Source: an uncultured Bacilli bacterium
GTDB taxonomy: Bacteria > Bacillota_I > Bacilli_A > RF39 > UBA660
DNA length: 42,513 bases
Assembly (NCBI GenBank): GCA_947623735.1
Contig: CANQHE010000007.1
Coordinates: 1 to 42,513, forward strand
Direction: 5' to 3'
The position numbers and the translations under genes were made by a program. The notes beneath the pieces were generated by a model, which was given only the letters and a program-made list of their open reading frames with translations, did no database searches and was not told where the DNA came from. This document shows, in pieces, positions 12,809-22,549 of this stretch (position 1 is its first letter; each line of letters opens with the position of its first letter).

Positions 12809-13750
12809 ATGAAAAATGAAATAATATTATTTGAAAATCAAAATGTTAAACTCGAGGTAAATATGCAAGATGAAACAGTATGGCTTAATAGAGAACAATT
12901 AGCTACACTATATGATAGAGACATCAAAACTATCGGCAAACATATTAATAATGCTCTAAAAGAAGAATTAGATAGTTCATGTGTCGCAAAATTTGCGACA
13001 GTTCAAAAAGAAGGAAATAGAACCGTTACCAGAAATATTGATTACTATAATCTTGATATGATTATTAGTGTTGGTTATCGCGTAAAATCACAAAATGGTA
13101 TTATATTCCGTAAATGGGCTAATAAAATATTAAAAGATTATATGATTAAAGGTTATGCTGTTAATCAAAAAAGACTTGATTACTTAGAAAAAACCGTTAC
13201 TTTATTAAATATTGCTAGTCGTGATAACAAAAGATTAACCGGCGATGAAACCAAAGAAATACTCCAAGTCATAAATGCCTATTCTAAAGCTCTTGACTTA
13301 TTAGATGATTATGACCATCGAACATTAAAAAAAATTAAAGGTCAAAAGAGCGAAAAAATCATTACTTATGAAGAGTGTATGAACGTTATAGATAAATTAA
13401 GATTTAATAATGAAAGTAGCTTATTTGCTCTAGAAAGAAATAACAATTTTAAATCCATAATAAGCGATATATACCAATCTTTTGGGGGAACAGATGTTTA
13501 TCCTTCTATCGAAGAAAAAGCCTCTAATCTTCTTTATTTAACCGTCAAAAATCATGCTTTTATCGATGGTAATAAAAGAATCGCGGCAACTATATTTATT
13601 TACTTCTTACAAGCTAATGCAATTTTATATAAGGATGATTTACAAGTAATTGATAATAATACTCTCGCGGCTATAACTTTATTAATCGCAGAATCAAGTC
13701 CAAAAGAAAAAGAAGTCATGATTGATTTAATTATGAACTTCTTAAAATAA
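12809..13750 (+). CDS. RhuM-family protein with C-terminal Fic/Doc domain
   Basis: RhuM N-terminus (VWLNREQLATLYDRDIKTIGKHI, FRKWANKILKDYMIKGYAVN); Fic motif HAFIDGNKRIAA. Confidence 0.88.
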   Translation: MKNEIILFENQNVKLEVNMQDETVWLNREQLATLYDRDIKTIGKHINNALKEELDSSCVAKFATVQKEGNRTVTRNIDYYNLDMIISVGYRVKSQNGIIFRKWANKILKDYMIKGYAVNQKRLDYLEKTVTLLNIASRDNKRLTGDETKEILQVINAYSKALDLLDDYDHRTLKKIKGQKSEKIITYEECMNVIDKLRFNNESSLFALERNNNFKSIISDIYQSFGGTDVYPSIEEKASNLLYLTVKNHAFIDGNKRIAATIFIYFLQANAILYKDDLQVIDNNTLAAITLLIAESSPKEKEVMIDLIMNFLK

Positions 13751-13765
13751 AAAGGTAACCCCTTT

Positions 13766-14491
13766 TTATTTTTTTCGCACTCTTCTAGGTATATTATTTT
13801 TAACTTTAGCAATTACTTCTTCTAAACTTAAACCTGAATAGTCTTGATTAAAATACATACTTTTAAAATTAGCAACCACTTCTCCTTTAGTATTTAGATA
13901 AGTAACTAAAATATCCATTACATCTCCGTATTCATCAGTCACATAAAAACTTGCTAAAGCAACCAACTCATCAAAAAGAGGATGATTAGTAAATGTTCCA
14001 ATCACATTATAATAATCACTTATAATTTCCATATTATCTACATCATATAAAGCATATTTTGCCCATCCATCCATGCCAATTTCTAGTTGTCCCAAATTGT
14101 TTAACTCTTTAATTGCTCCAAAATCATTTGCATTAATCAAAGCTGCTTGTTCTATTTTTCCATTATTAAATTTATATTGCATTATTGATGTCTCATCATC
14201 AATTATACATTTAACAACAACATTATTATGAGGAAATACATAAATCTTCTCTACTTTATTTGCATCCAAAACCGGAAGAACTTGTCTAAACTTATCGTCG
14301 ACTACTACGACCGCCGGAACATATTCTTCTCTATCTGGTAAAACAGATAAAACATCAATTTTTAAGATACCATAACCATGCACAAATTTAGCTCCCTCAG
14401 TAGGAACCATAATTAATTCATCACCACATTTAATTTTAAAACAATTCATAAAACTACTCCTTAAATAAAAGTAATTTCTATTATAAATCAT
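13766..14491 (-). CDS. Hypothetical protein
   Basis: 241-aa ORF; probable start is the internal Met of SFMNCFKIKCG after an AGGAG. Confidence 0.6.
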   Translation of the reverse strand: MIYNRNYFYLRSSFMNCFKIKCGDELIMVPTEGAKFVHGYGILKIDVLSVLPDREEYVPAVVVVDDKFRQVLPVLDANKVEKIYVFPHNNVVVKCIIDDETSIMQYKFNNGKIEQAALINANDFGAIKELNNLGQLEIGMDGWAKYALYDVDNMEIISDYYNVIGTFTNHPLFDELVALASFYVTDEYGDVMDILVTYLNTKGEVVANFKSMYFNQDYSGLSLEEVIAKVKNNIPRRVRKK

Positions 14492-14522
14492 AATTCAAAA
14501 CTTGTCTACAAATTAAAAGCAT

Positions 14523-15128
14523 CTATTCTCCATAATTTGGGTTAGATGCTTTATATAAACTTCTTTTTCTCATAAATTCATTTTGCATTAATTGCCCTTC
14601 AATCTTTTGATTTAAAAGCAGCATACTTCTCTCATAATCAATATTAGAAATTACATACAATATATATGAATCTACCATTCCAAGTTTATCTAATTGTTTT
14701 CCTTCATTAATTTTAGCCTGTAATTGTTCTTTTGTCCCACCACTTAATCTCGTAATTTCTTCCTTAGCATATCTTAATTCTTCATTTGTCATTTTCGCAA
14801 GCATTAACTCTTCAATCGAATGACTATTCATATAATCATATATCAACATATATTCTTCTACCGAACTTTCTTTAATTCCATACCTTTTAAATAATTCCAC
14901 CAAAAGTTTATTCCTTTTATATATAAGAACTTCATTCAATTCCTCATAAGACAATTCTGATACTTTTTTAGATTCTAAATATAAAATTCTTTCCTTTTCA
15001 AATTCCGGTTCATAAGACAACCACTTCACCCATAAAGTATCAAGTGATGCATTTAAGCGTCCCTTCCCCGGAATAACCTTTACACCCTCTTTAGCCATTT
15101 CTTCAGCCATTATTCTACCTAACTTCAT
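14523..15128 (-). CDS. Hypothetical protein
   Basis: 201-aa ORF next to the previous hypothetical, same strand. Confidence 0.6.
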   Translation of the reverse strand: MKLGRIMAEEMAKEGVKVIPGKGRLNASLDTLWVKWLSYEPEFEKERILYLESKKVSELSYEELNEVLIYKRNKLLVELFKRYGIKESSVEEYMLIYDYMNSHSIEELMLAKMTNEELRYAKEEITRLSGGTKEQLQAKINEGKQLDKLGMVDSYILYVISNIDYERSMLLLNQKIEGQLMQNEFMRKRSLYKASNPNYGE

Positions 15129-15325
15129 AATACCTCTTTTCTACACTATAATTATTACCATAGCCCCAATACTTACATACCTTCAATAAATATCATAATT
15201 ATATTCATAATACCATAAAAAGAGTTTTTCCACAAGAAAAGTAATCCTACATTTACCAACCAAAATTATAAAAATGATAATATACCTAAAAAAATTATTA
15301 ATACTTAAAATTTTTTAATATCACC

Positions 15326-15340
15326 CAAAGTTTTTCTTTG
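15326..15340. promoter_or_regulatory. Second copy of the CAAAG-TTTTT-CTTTG palindrome/promoter block
   Basis: CCCAAAGTTTTTCTTTGC..TTATGTTATATTTA matches 12733-12775. Confidence 0.5.
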
Positions 15341-15574
15341 CTATTTTAAAATTTTATGTTATATTTATATTAAGAAAGAAAAATAAAATGAATATTTATA
15401 ATTAAAATATTTTTAGTGTGCTCAATTTTTTTACTGTTTTAAATTTTACTAGAGACTTAAAAACACACAGTAACCAACAAAACATTATTACTATTATCAT
15501 TATTACGTTATTTAACTAAATGTAATTTCTTTATATGAAGAAAAGTTTTATAATATTTGAAAGGAGTTGAGATC

Positions 15575-16405
15575 ATGAAAAATGAATTAGAAAAATATCA
15601 AGAAAAGACTTTTGAAGATATTAAACATCTAGATGAATTTGGAAATGAATATTGGGAAGCTCGAGAATTGATGACTACTTTAGGATATACTAAATGGGAT
15701 AACTTTAAAAAAGTTATTGATAAAGCTAAAATATCATGTAAAATAAGCGAAAACAAAGTAGAAGATTGCTTTGCCGACGTCGGGAAACCAATAATTAGTG
15801 GTAAAGGAAAAAAAGAATTAATTGAAGATTATCAATTATCAAGATATGCTTGTTACTTAATAGTCCAAAATGCTGATCCGAGGAAGAAAAATATAGCTCT
15901 AGGTCAAACTTATTTTGCTGTTCAAACAAGAAAAATGGAATTAACAGAAAAAGAATACAGTAAACTAAGTGAAGATGAAAAAAGATTATATAGAAGGAGA
16001 CAAACAAAAGATGGTAATAAAATCTTATATAAAATAGCCAAAGAAAAAGGAGTTAAAAATTTTGATAGATTTACAAATGCAGGATATAAAGGACTATATA
16101 ATGGCGAAACTGCGAATGATATAGCCAAAAGAAAAGGACTAAGATATAGAGAAGATATATTAGATAATATGGGAAGTGCTGAATTAGGAGCAAATATATT
16201 TAGAATAACCCAAACTGAAGCCTTATTAGAAAAACAAAAAGAAGCTAGTGAAATAAAAGCGACAAGCACACATTATAAAGTCGGAAAAGCCATTAGAGAA
16301 ACTATGAAAAAATTAGGTAGTACTATGCCAGAGGACTTACCTACTCCAGACAAATCAATAAGAGAATTAGAAAAGGAAAGGCTTAAAGAAATAGAAATCA
16401 AATAA
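15575..16405 (+). CDS. DinD-like (DNA damage-inducible protein D family) protein
   Basis: KTFEDIKHLDEFGNEYWEARELMTTLGYTKWDNF, DYQLSRYACYLIVQNADPRKKNIALGQTYFAVQTRK; SD AAGGAG before the ATG at 15575. Confidence 0.88.
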   Translation: MKNELEKYQEKTFEDIKHLDEFGNEYWEARELMTTLGYTKWDNFKKVIDKAKISCKISENKVEDCFADVGKPIISGKGKKELIEDYQLSRYACYLIVQNADPRKKNIALGQTYFAVQTRKMELTEKEYSKLSEDEKRLYRRRQTKDGNKILYKIAKEKGVKNFDRFTNAGYKGLYNGETANDIAKRKGLRYREDILDNMGSAELGANIFRITQTEALLEKQKEASEIKATSTHYKVGKAIRETMKKLGSTMPEDLPTPDKSIRELEKERLKEIEIK

Positions 16406-16538
16406 AAACACTTATACCATTCTTATGAAAGCAAATCTAGCTAAAAGAATAAACAATTAATAAATTAGAAAGGAAAATGCTACGTAAAAAATGTAAATAT
16501 ATAAAAAAGCCCCTAAATAAGGACTCTAAAAACATAAA

Positions 16539-16614
16539 TGGTGCTGAAAACAAGAATCGAACTTGCGACCTACGCATTACGAGTGCGTTGCTCTACCGAC
16601 TGAGCTATTTCAGC
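16539..16614 (-). tRNA. tRNA-Thr (anticodon CGT), CCA encoded
   Basis: Cloverleaf read manually: GCTGAAA/TTTCAGC acceptor, GCTC..GAGC D stem, ACGCA-CTCGTAA-TGCGT anticodon arm, GCAAG-TTCGATT-CTTGT T arm, ACCA end. Confidence 0.95.
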
Positions 16615-16671
16615 AACTACCCATATTATAGCATACATTAAAAAAATACTCTAGTTTTCTAAAGTATTTTT

Positions 16672-17310
16672 TTATATCATTTGTGCTCGCATTTTCTCCA
16701 AACTCTTTTTTTCATATCTTGAAACCATTACCTGCGTCATATTAAGTTTTCTCGCCACTTCACTTTGGGTTAAATCTTCATAATATCGTGATTTAATAAT
16801 TTCTTTTTCCCTGCTATTTAAAACCTTAAAACTATCATCTAAATCCAATTTTAAATCCAGATTATCGCGTTTTTCGGGTATCACTTCATATAAATCTATA
16901 TCATTTGAAGTATTATCTAATTGTACTAATTCCTGTTGTGACAGCATCGCTTCATTAACCAAATTAATATCTAACTCCAAAAATTGGGCCACTTCCTCTA
17001 TTGTTACTTCTCTTCCCATTTTTTGCGCTAAATTATATCTTGTCTTCTGGACTAATTTATAGATTTTAAGTAACCCTTTGCTGACTTTTATACTTCTATT
17101 ACTATTTACATACTCATACATTTTTCCAAATATATAAGGATAAGCATAAGTACTAAACTTAGCATCATGGGTATCTTTGAAATTTTGATAAGCTGAAAGT
17201 AAACCAATTACTCCCACTTGAATCAAATCTTCTTTATCATTTCCATAAAACTTGCTTGCAATATTTTTAATGAGTCCCATATGAGACTCTATAAGTTCAT
17301 TCGTGGTCAT
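16672..17310 (-). CDS. Sigma-70 family factor, SigF/SigB-like
   Basis: DLIQVGVIGLLSAYQNF, KFSTYAYPYIFGKM, REKEIIKSRYYEDLTQSEVARKLNMTQVMVSRYEKKSL. Confidence 0.9.
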   Translation of the reverse strand: MTTNELIESHMGLIKNIASKFYGNDKEDLIQVGVIGLLSAYQNFKDTHDAKFSTYAYPYIFGKMYEYVNSNRSIKVSKGLLKIYKLVQKTRYNLAQKMGREVTIEEVAQFLELDINLVNEAMLSQQELVQLDNTSNDIDLYEVIPEKRDNLDLKLDLDDSFKVLNSREKEIIKSRYYEDLTQSEVARKLNMTQVMVSRYEKKSLEKMRAQMI

Positions 17311-17651
17311 TAGATATTTATAAGCTTATTCGCGGCAAGTTCATTAGATGCCACCGATATTCTAAGTCTTTTCATCTTTCTTCTTAATTCATCACTTACT
17401 TCACACAAGCAAATTTTCCCCTTATTAGTTCTAATTGCACATTTAGTATTAAGTAAACTATCCATACCTGCTTCATCAATATCTTTAAGTTGAAACATAT
17501 TAAATACTAAATATTTAATTTTATGTTTTAACACTACGGGTACAATATAATTATTTACTTTATATGCAACCTTTCTATTTAAAATACCCCCAAGTCTTAC
17601 ATATAGAATTCCTTTCTCATATTCCATATCTACTTTAAGCATATATATCAC
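17310..17651 (-). CDS. STAS-domain anti-anti-sigma factor (SpoIIAA/RsbV-like)
   Basis: YLVFNMFQLKDIDEAGMDSLLNTK; overlaps the sigma gene by 1 nt. Confidence 0.8.
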   Translation of the reverse strand: MIYMLKVDMEYEKGILYVRLGGILNRKVAYKVNNYIVPVVLKHKIKYLVFNMFQLKDIDEAGMDSLLNTKCAIRTNKGKICLCEVSDELRRKMKRLRISVASNELAANKLINI

Positions 17652-17769
17652 CCTTGCTACTTAAATATAGAACATTTTATAAATATTTTAAACACGTTCG
17701 ACAAAACATATCAAAACTTCTAATATTTTTTAAAAAAAACTATTTCTTATCAAAATAGTTTTCCAAAAA

Positions 17770-20700
17770 TTATTTATTTTTAATAATAAATTTATCTATC
17801 GCCGCAAGCATTCCCGGAAGAAGTAACAAAATAAGGAAACAAGAACGCATCGTCCCTTCACTAATTGTTAAACAAATCTTCGCGGCTATCGCTGAGGCAA
17901 ACTTTCCTACAATTAAAGTTACTATAATAAGTATTGCTCCACTTGTAATAATTGTATGAATCGAATTATTATAAGCACTTATTATCGCTTCTTTAATATT
18001 CATCTTTTTTCTTTCTTCTATATAATAAGACGTATAAAGTATCGCATAATCAATCGTTGCACCCATTAAAATACTTTGGACAATTAAAATAGAAATAAAG
18101 TAAACATCTCCTCCAAAAGATAGTATACCCATTGTTACAAATACCGCGGCTTGAATTAATAACACTAATACAATCGGAATGAGCAATGACTTAAAGGTAA
18201 AGGCTACCACGACAAATATAAATATCATCGTAAGTACTGTTATCAAATTAAGTTCTCCCTGAAAACTCTCACTCATCTGTTTTGCCATTGGTGAGTCTCC
18301 AATCAAATAAAACTCATCTACTCTCTTACTTAAATCTTTTTTAATCTCCGTAATTAATTTAAAAGTCTCTTCATCTTCGGCCTCTAACTTTGTATTAAGA
18401 ACAACTCTTCCGTAATTTTTACCTACCAATAACTCTTTCGCATCCCCGACAGTATCTTTACCCGCGATTATATCTTCTCTCATCTCTTCATCAATATAAT
18501 CATCAAATCTTTTATCTTTTATTATATCTTCATTTAAATATCGAATAAAATTATTAATGGTTAAAGTATAATTATCGCGATAATCCTTAACACTTCCATA
18601 ATAAATATATACTAAATCAATTAAATCTTTATCAAGACTTCCACTTAAAACTTTTAAAGTATTATATAATTCATCTTTATTATAACTCTTATCATTTAAA
18701 GTATTACTAATAATATTATCTAAAGTCTTAATCTTTAACTTTTTATCATTATCAAAACTCTTATTATATTCTTCATTATTAATCACATCTTTTACTAAGA
18801 AACGAATAAAATCATTCATTGATAATTCTATATTATACTTCTTATTTTCATATAACCCCATAATTAAATCGATATCACTTTTATTAATACCTAAAGCATC
18901 CGCGATGGTCTCTCTTGTATAAATATTTCCCTTTAAAATACTATCCATTATCTTTTTAAGTAAACTAAAATTATTTATTTCATCCATGCTTAAAGCATCT
19001 TTTAACTCTTTATCATCTTTATTTGTCACTATTTTATCTACGAGTTCATAAGGACTTATCTTCGCAAGTGAAGCTCCGTAAAGGCTATACAGCATCTTAA
19101 CATCATCTTTACTTAATCCAAGTATACTTGCCATATCTGTATAACCATACTTTACATCATTAATAGTACTTTCCATTACTATTTTAAGCTTATTTAAAAG
19201 GGCAATAGTGCTTTCAATAGTGCTTTCATCCATATTACTTAGTATTGTCTTATTACTTAACATTTCAAGAATAAACTCATAAGGACTTATTTTCAAATTT
19301 TCGATATCCATTAACACAAATAGATAAGAAACTTTCTCTTTAGGTAAACCAGAAGAAGTCACAAAATCTTGAACAGTATATTCTTTATTATCATCTAACA
19401 TAGATAATAAATTAAGAGTATTCATATCGATATCCTTAAAATATTCCGGATAACTACTAGCAATACTAGGCATTATTACCTTTATGTCTTTACCACTTAT
19501 CTTTATATCATTATCTCTACTTCCAAATATGCCTAAATATATCTTTTTAATATCTTCCTCATTCATATTAAGTAACTTAGCCATCTCTTGATAATTAATC
19601 TCTCTAAGTATTATCTTTTTATCACTAAATGTCTTTAAAGTAGTTATATTATCTCTTGCATCATTACTAATCATACTTCCATAAGCTTTAGATGGTATAA
19701 CATCATTAATTATAAAATTGCTAAAATCATTTATTGTTAATTTATCACTTATATCCGTCTTACTTAAATAATAAATATATAACTTAAAACTATCATCTAA
19801 AGAAATATTTAATATATTTGCCATCTCTTGATAATTAATTTCTTTATTTATAACATCTTTATTAGTAAAACTATAAAGTATTTTTAACTTTTCTTGCATT
19901 TCTTTAGAAAACCTATCCTGATACTCTTCATCTTTTAACACTGTATTATTAATAAAACTTAAAAACTCGGTCATTGTTACTTTTTCTTCGCCATATTTCG
20001 CCTCATATAAAGTAAACAAATCATTAATCCCCTTATTATCGATATCAAGAATCCTTGCAATATCATTTTTACTTCTCTTTTTATTTAATTCTTCCTTACT
20101 ACTAAATACTTCTAATTTTAAAATATTCTTCCGCATCTCATCATCAATATTTTCACTCATCTTATCATTACTATAAACATCATTTTGAATAAAAGTTAAT
20201 AAATCATTTAATTTTATCTTATTATCTTCGGCTTTATTATAATAATGATAATATACTATTTTAAGTAAATAATCATCTATCGCTACATTAGCCCCTAAAT
20301 CATTTAATCTTTTATTAAGAGTATTATAAGTATATTCTTCATTTATAGTATTCCCATTACATAATACTTCATCAAACTTTTTATTTTTTTCAAGTGTTTT
20401 ACAGTACTCGGCTATCTCTTTTTCTTCTCTATTCGGATATATTATCGCCATCTGATTATTAAGTTTAAACACTTTCTCAATTTCATCAGTTCCTGACTGA
20501 GTATAAAGTATTCCAAGATTACCTTTAAGTAAATAACTAACCCCAAAAATACCTATGAATAAAACTAAAATAACATATCTAAACTTATAAGCAAGTTTTC
20601 CCAAGAAATCTAACTTAATAATAGGACTTTTCTTCTTTGTTTTATATATTAGTTTATCACTCATTAATATTAATGCTGGTAAACACGTAAAAATACAAAA

Positions 20701-21576
20701 TAAACTTAATATTACTCCCTTCGCTAGTACAAATCCTAAATCTTTTCCAATTGTAAAACTCATAAATACTAAAGCAAGTAACCCGACAACTGTTGTAACC
20801 GAACTACTAGAAATAGCCAAAAAAGCATGATGTAACGCCCTTTTCATCGCGATTACTTTATCACTAGTTTCTTCTCTTTCCTGTCTATATCTTGCGATCA
20901 GCATTATCGAATAATCCATTGAAAGCGCCATCTGTAATATCGCACATATGGAACTGGTAATATTAGAAACACTACTAAACATAATATTAGTTCCCTTATT
21001 TAAGAAAACGGCAATTAAAATAGTAATTAAAAACAAAAACGGTTCAATATAAGATTCACACATAATAATCAGAATTACTAATGCTGATAAAACCGCGATT
21101 GCTACCACATAAAAAGGTAAAACATCTTTATTTGTATTGGTAACATCCCCAGAAGTATCAACTAAATTATCTTTAAAATGTTCTACTACCTCATTATAAA
21201 CATCGCGTGCAAGATTTGATTTCACATCATCATCCACGGTTAAAACAAATAAAGTATAATTATCTTTATTATAGTTATCACTACTATCATATTCTACACT
21301 AACTCCCGTCATATTTTCCAAATAATCTAAAGCTTCTTTTTTCTCTTCTTCCCCTAAATCCTGAAGCATAACATTAAGTGTACTCGAATTACTATCAAAC
21401 TCGCTTTCCATGATATCCATACCAATTCTTGTATCACTTGTCTTTGGTAAATATTTAGCCATATCATAATTAATATTTACTTTATTTTCTAAAAAAACTG
21501 CCCAAACAGTAAGCATTATCACTATTACTAAAACAATATATCTTTTTTCTACTATAAAATCTGTTATTTTTCGCAA
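17770..21576 (-). CDS. MMPL/RND-superfamily transporter with a very large repeat-containing extracytoplasmic domain
   Basis: Two MMPL membrane modules (ALSMDYSIMLIARYRQ; GATIDYAILYTSYYIEERKK). The ORF-track ATG at 21609 lies in a TATAAT; a TTG at 21576 follows a GGAGGG SD. Confidence 0.88.
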   Translation of the reverse strand: MRKITDFIVEKRYIVLVIVIMLTVWAVFLENKVNINYDMAKYLPKTSDTRIGMDIMESEFDSNSSTLNVMLQDLGEEEKKEALDYLENMTGVSVEYDSSDNYNKDNYTLFVLTVDDDVKSNLARDVYNEVVEHFKDNLVDTSGDVTNTNKDVLPFYVVAIAVLSALVILIIMCESYIEPFLFLITILIAVFLNKGTNIMFSSVSNITSSICAILQMALSMDYSIMLIARYRQEREETSDKVIAMKRALHHAFLAISSSSVTTVVGLLALVFMSFTIGKDLGFVLAKGVILSLFCIFTCLPALILMSDKLIYKTKKKSPIIKLDFLGKLAYKFRYVILVLFIGIFGVSYLLKGNLGILYTQSGTDEIEKVFKLNNQMAIIYPNREEKEIAEYCKTLEKNKKFDEVLCNGNTINEEYTYNTLNKRLNDLGANVAIDDYLLKIVYYHYYNKAEDNKIKLNDLLTFIQNDVYSNDKMSENIDDEMRKNILKLEVFSSKEELNKKRSKNDIARILDIDNKGINDLFTLYEAKYGEEKVTMTEFLSFINNTVLKDEEYQDRFSKEMQEKLKILYSFTNKDVINKEINYQEMANILNISLDDSFKLYIYYLSKTDISDKLTINDFSNFIINDVIPSKAYGSMISNDARDNITTLKTFSDKKIILREINYQEMAKLLNMNEEDIKKIYLGIFGSRDNDIKISGKDIKVIMPSIASSYPEYFKDIDMNTLNLLSMLDDNKEYTVQDFVTSSGLPKEKVSYLFVLMDIENLKISPYEFILEMLSNKTILSNMDESTIESTIALLNKLKIVMESTINDVKYGYTDMASILGLSKDDVKMLYSLYGASLAKISPYELVDKIVTNKDDKELKDALSMDEINNFSLLKKIMDSILKGNIYTRETIADALGINKSDIDLIMGLYENKKYNIELSMNDFIRFLVKDVINNEEYNKSFDNDKKLKIKTLDNIISNTLNDKSYNKDELYNTLKVLSGSLDKDLIDLVYIYYGSVKDYRDNYTLTINNFIRYLNEDIIKDKRFDDYIDEEMREDIIAGKDTVGDAKELLVGKNYGRVVLNTKLEAEDEETFKLITEIKKDLSKRVDEFYLIGDSPMAKQMSESFQGELNLITVLTMIFIFVVVAFTFKSLLIPIVLVLLIQAAVFVTMGILSFGGDVYFISILIVQSILMGATIDYAILYTSYYIEERKKMNIKEAIISAYNNSIHTIITSGAILIIVTLIVGKFASAIAAKICLTISEGTMRSCFLILLLLPGMLAAIDKFIIKNK

Positions 21577-21654
21577 AAAGTATCCCTCCAAACGCAAACC
21601 AAATAGCATTATAACAAACTTTCATCTTAAAATAAATAGCAAATTCTTAAATAC

Positions 21655-21670
21655 TGTCAAAATTTTGACA
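21655..21670. promoter_or_regulatory. Perfect 16-bp palindrome TGTCAAAATTTTGACA between the divergent MMPL and TetR genes; candidate TetR operator
   Basis: Read directly; lies between the two divergent promoters. Confidence 0.65.
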
Positions 21671-21738
21671 CAGTCTTTATTTTTGTAAAAAAATATGTTA
21701 CAATAGACCCATATTAATATATGAAAGGAAAGAAAAAA

Positions 21739-22299
21739 ATGAAAGTAAAAGTCATTAATAAATCTTCGATCGAAACTCGTGATAAAATAAAAAAAGCCTT
21801 TGCTTATCTCTTAAAAGTTAACAAAGACTTAGATAAAATAACAGTTAGTGCTCTAAGTGCTAAAGCGGGCATTACAAGAGGTACATTTTATACCCATTAT
21901 GAAAATATATATGCTGTAGCTAAAGACATCCAAGATGAAACTTTTGAAATTTTTAAAAAGAGTACCACCAACATCACTTCTTTAAATAACCTCGACGCTT
22001 ACTTTGACAAAGTTTTTGCCTATCTAAAAGAAAATGAAGAAATATACTCAATGATTCTTTCTAGTTCCGACCCTCTTTTATTTACTTATCGCTTAAATAA
22101 ACTAACTAATAAATGGCTAACTAATGCCCTAAATTATCAAAACATACCCAATTTAGAATTAAAAATATCTTTCTTTATCGATGGCTGTATGAGTCTTGTA
22201 ATTAAACACTTCCGTGGCGAAATAAATAACACTTTAGATGAAATAAATTCTATCATCAAAGATACTTTTAAAATATTTTTTAACTCACCAAAAAACTAG
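21739..22299 (+). CDS. TetR-family transcriptional regulator
   Basis: HTH region ITVSALSAKAGITRGTFYTHYENIYAVAKDI; divergent from the MMPL gene. Confidence 0.9.
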   Translation: MKVKVINKSSIETRDKIKKAFAYLLKVNKDLDKITVSALSAKAGITRGTFYTHYENIYAVAKDIQDETFEIFKKSTTNITSLNNLDAYFDKVFAYLKENEEIYSMILSSSDPLLFTYRLNKLTNKWLTNALNYQNIPNLELKISFFIDGCMSLVIKHFRGEINNTLDEINSIIKDTFKIFFNSPKN

Positions 22300-22318
22300 C
22301 CCAAAGCTAGTTCTTTAA

Positions 22319-22534
22319 TTATTTAACATATGGTATTAAAGCCATAAATCTTGCATATTTAACTTGTTCAGCAATATGTCTTTGATGTTTAGCACATGCT
22401 CCACTCATTCTTCTAGGAACAATTTTACCTTTATCATTAATATATTTATTAATAATCATTACATCTTTATAATCAACGCTTTTTCCAGCGCACATTTGAC
22501 ATATTTTCTTTTTCTTCCGATAAAATTCTGCCAT
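22319..22534 (-). CDS. rpsR: 30S ribosomal protein S18
   Basis: KGKIVPRRMSGACAKHQRHIAEQVKYARFMALIPYV. Confidence 0.97.
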   Translation of the reverse strand: MAEFYRKKKKICQMCAGKSVDYKDVMIINKYINDKGKIVPRRMSGACAKHQRHIAEQVKYARFMALIPYVK

Positions 22535-22549
22535 TATTAATCCTCCTTT

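Noticed and set aside
15795-16269. Two minus-strand ORFs (70 and 115 aa) antisense to the DinD-like gene
   Set aside because: Hydrophobic antisense shadows of an A-rich coding strand
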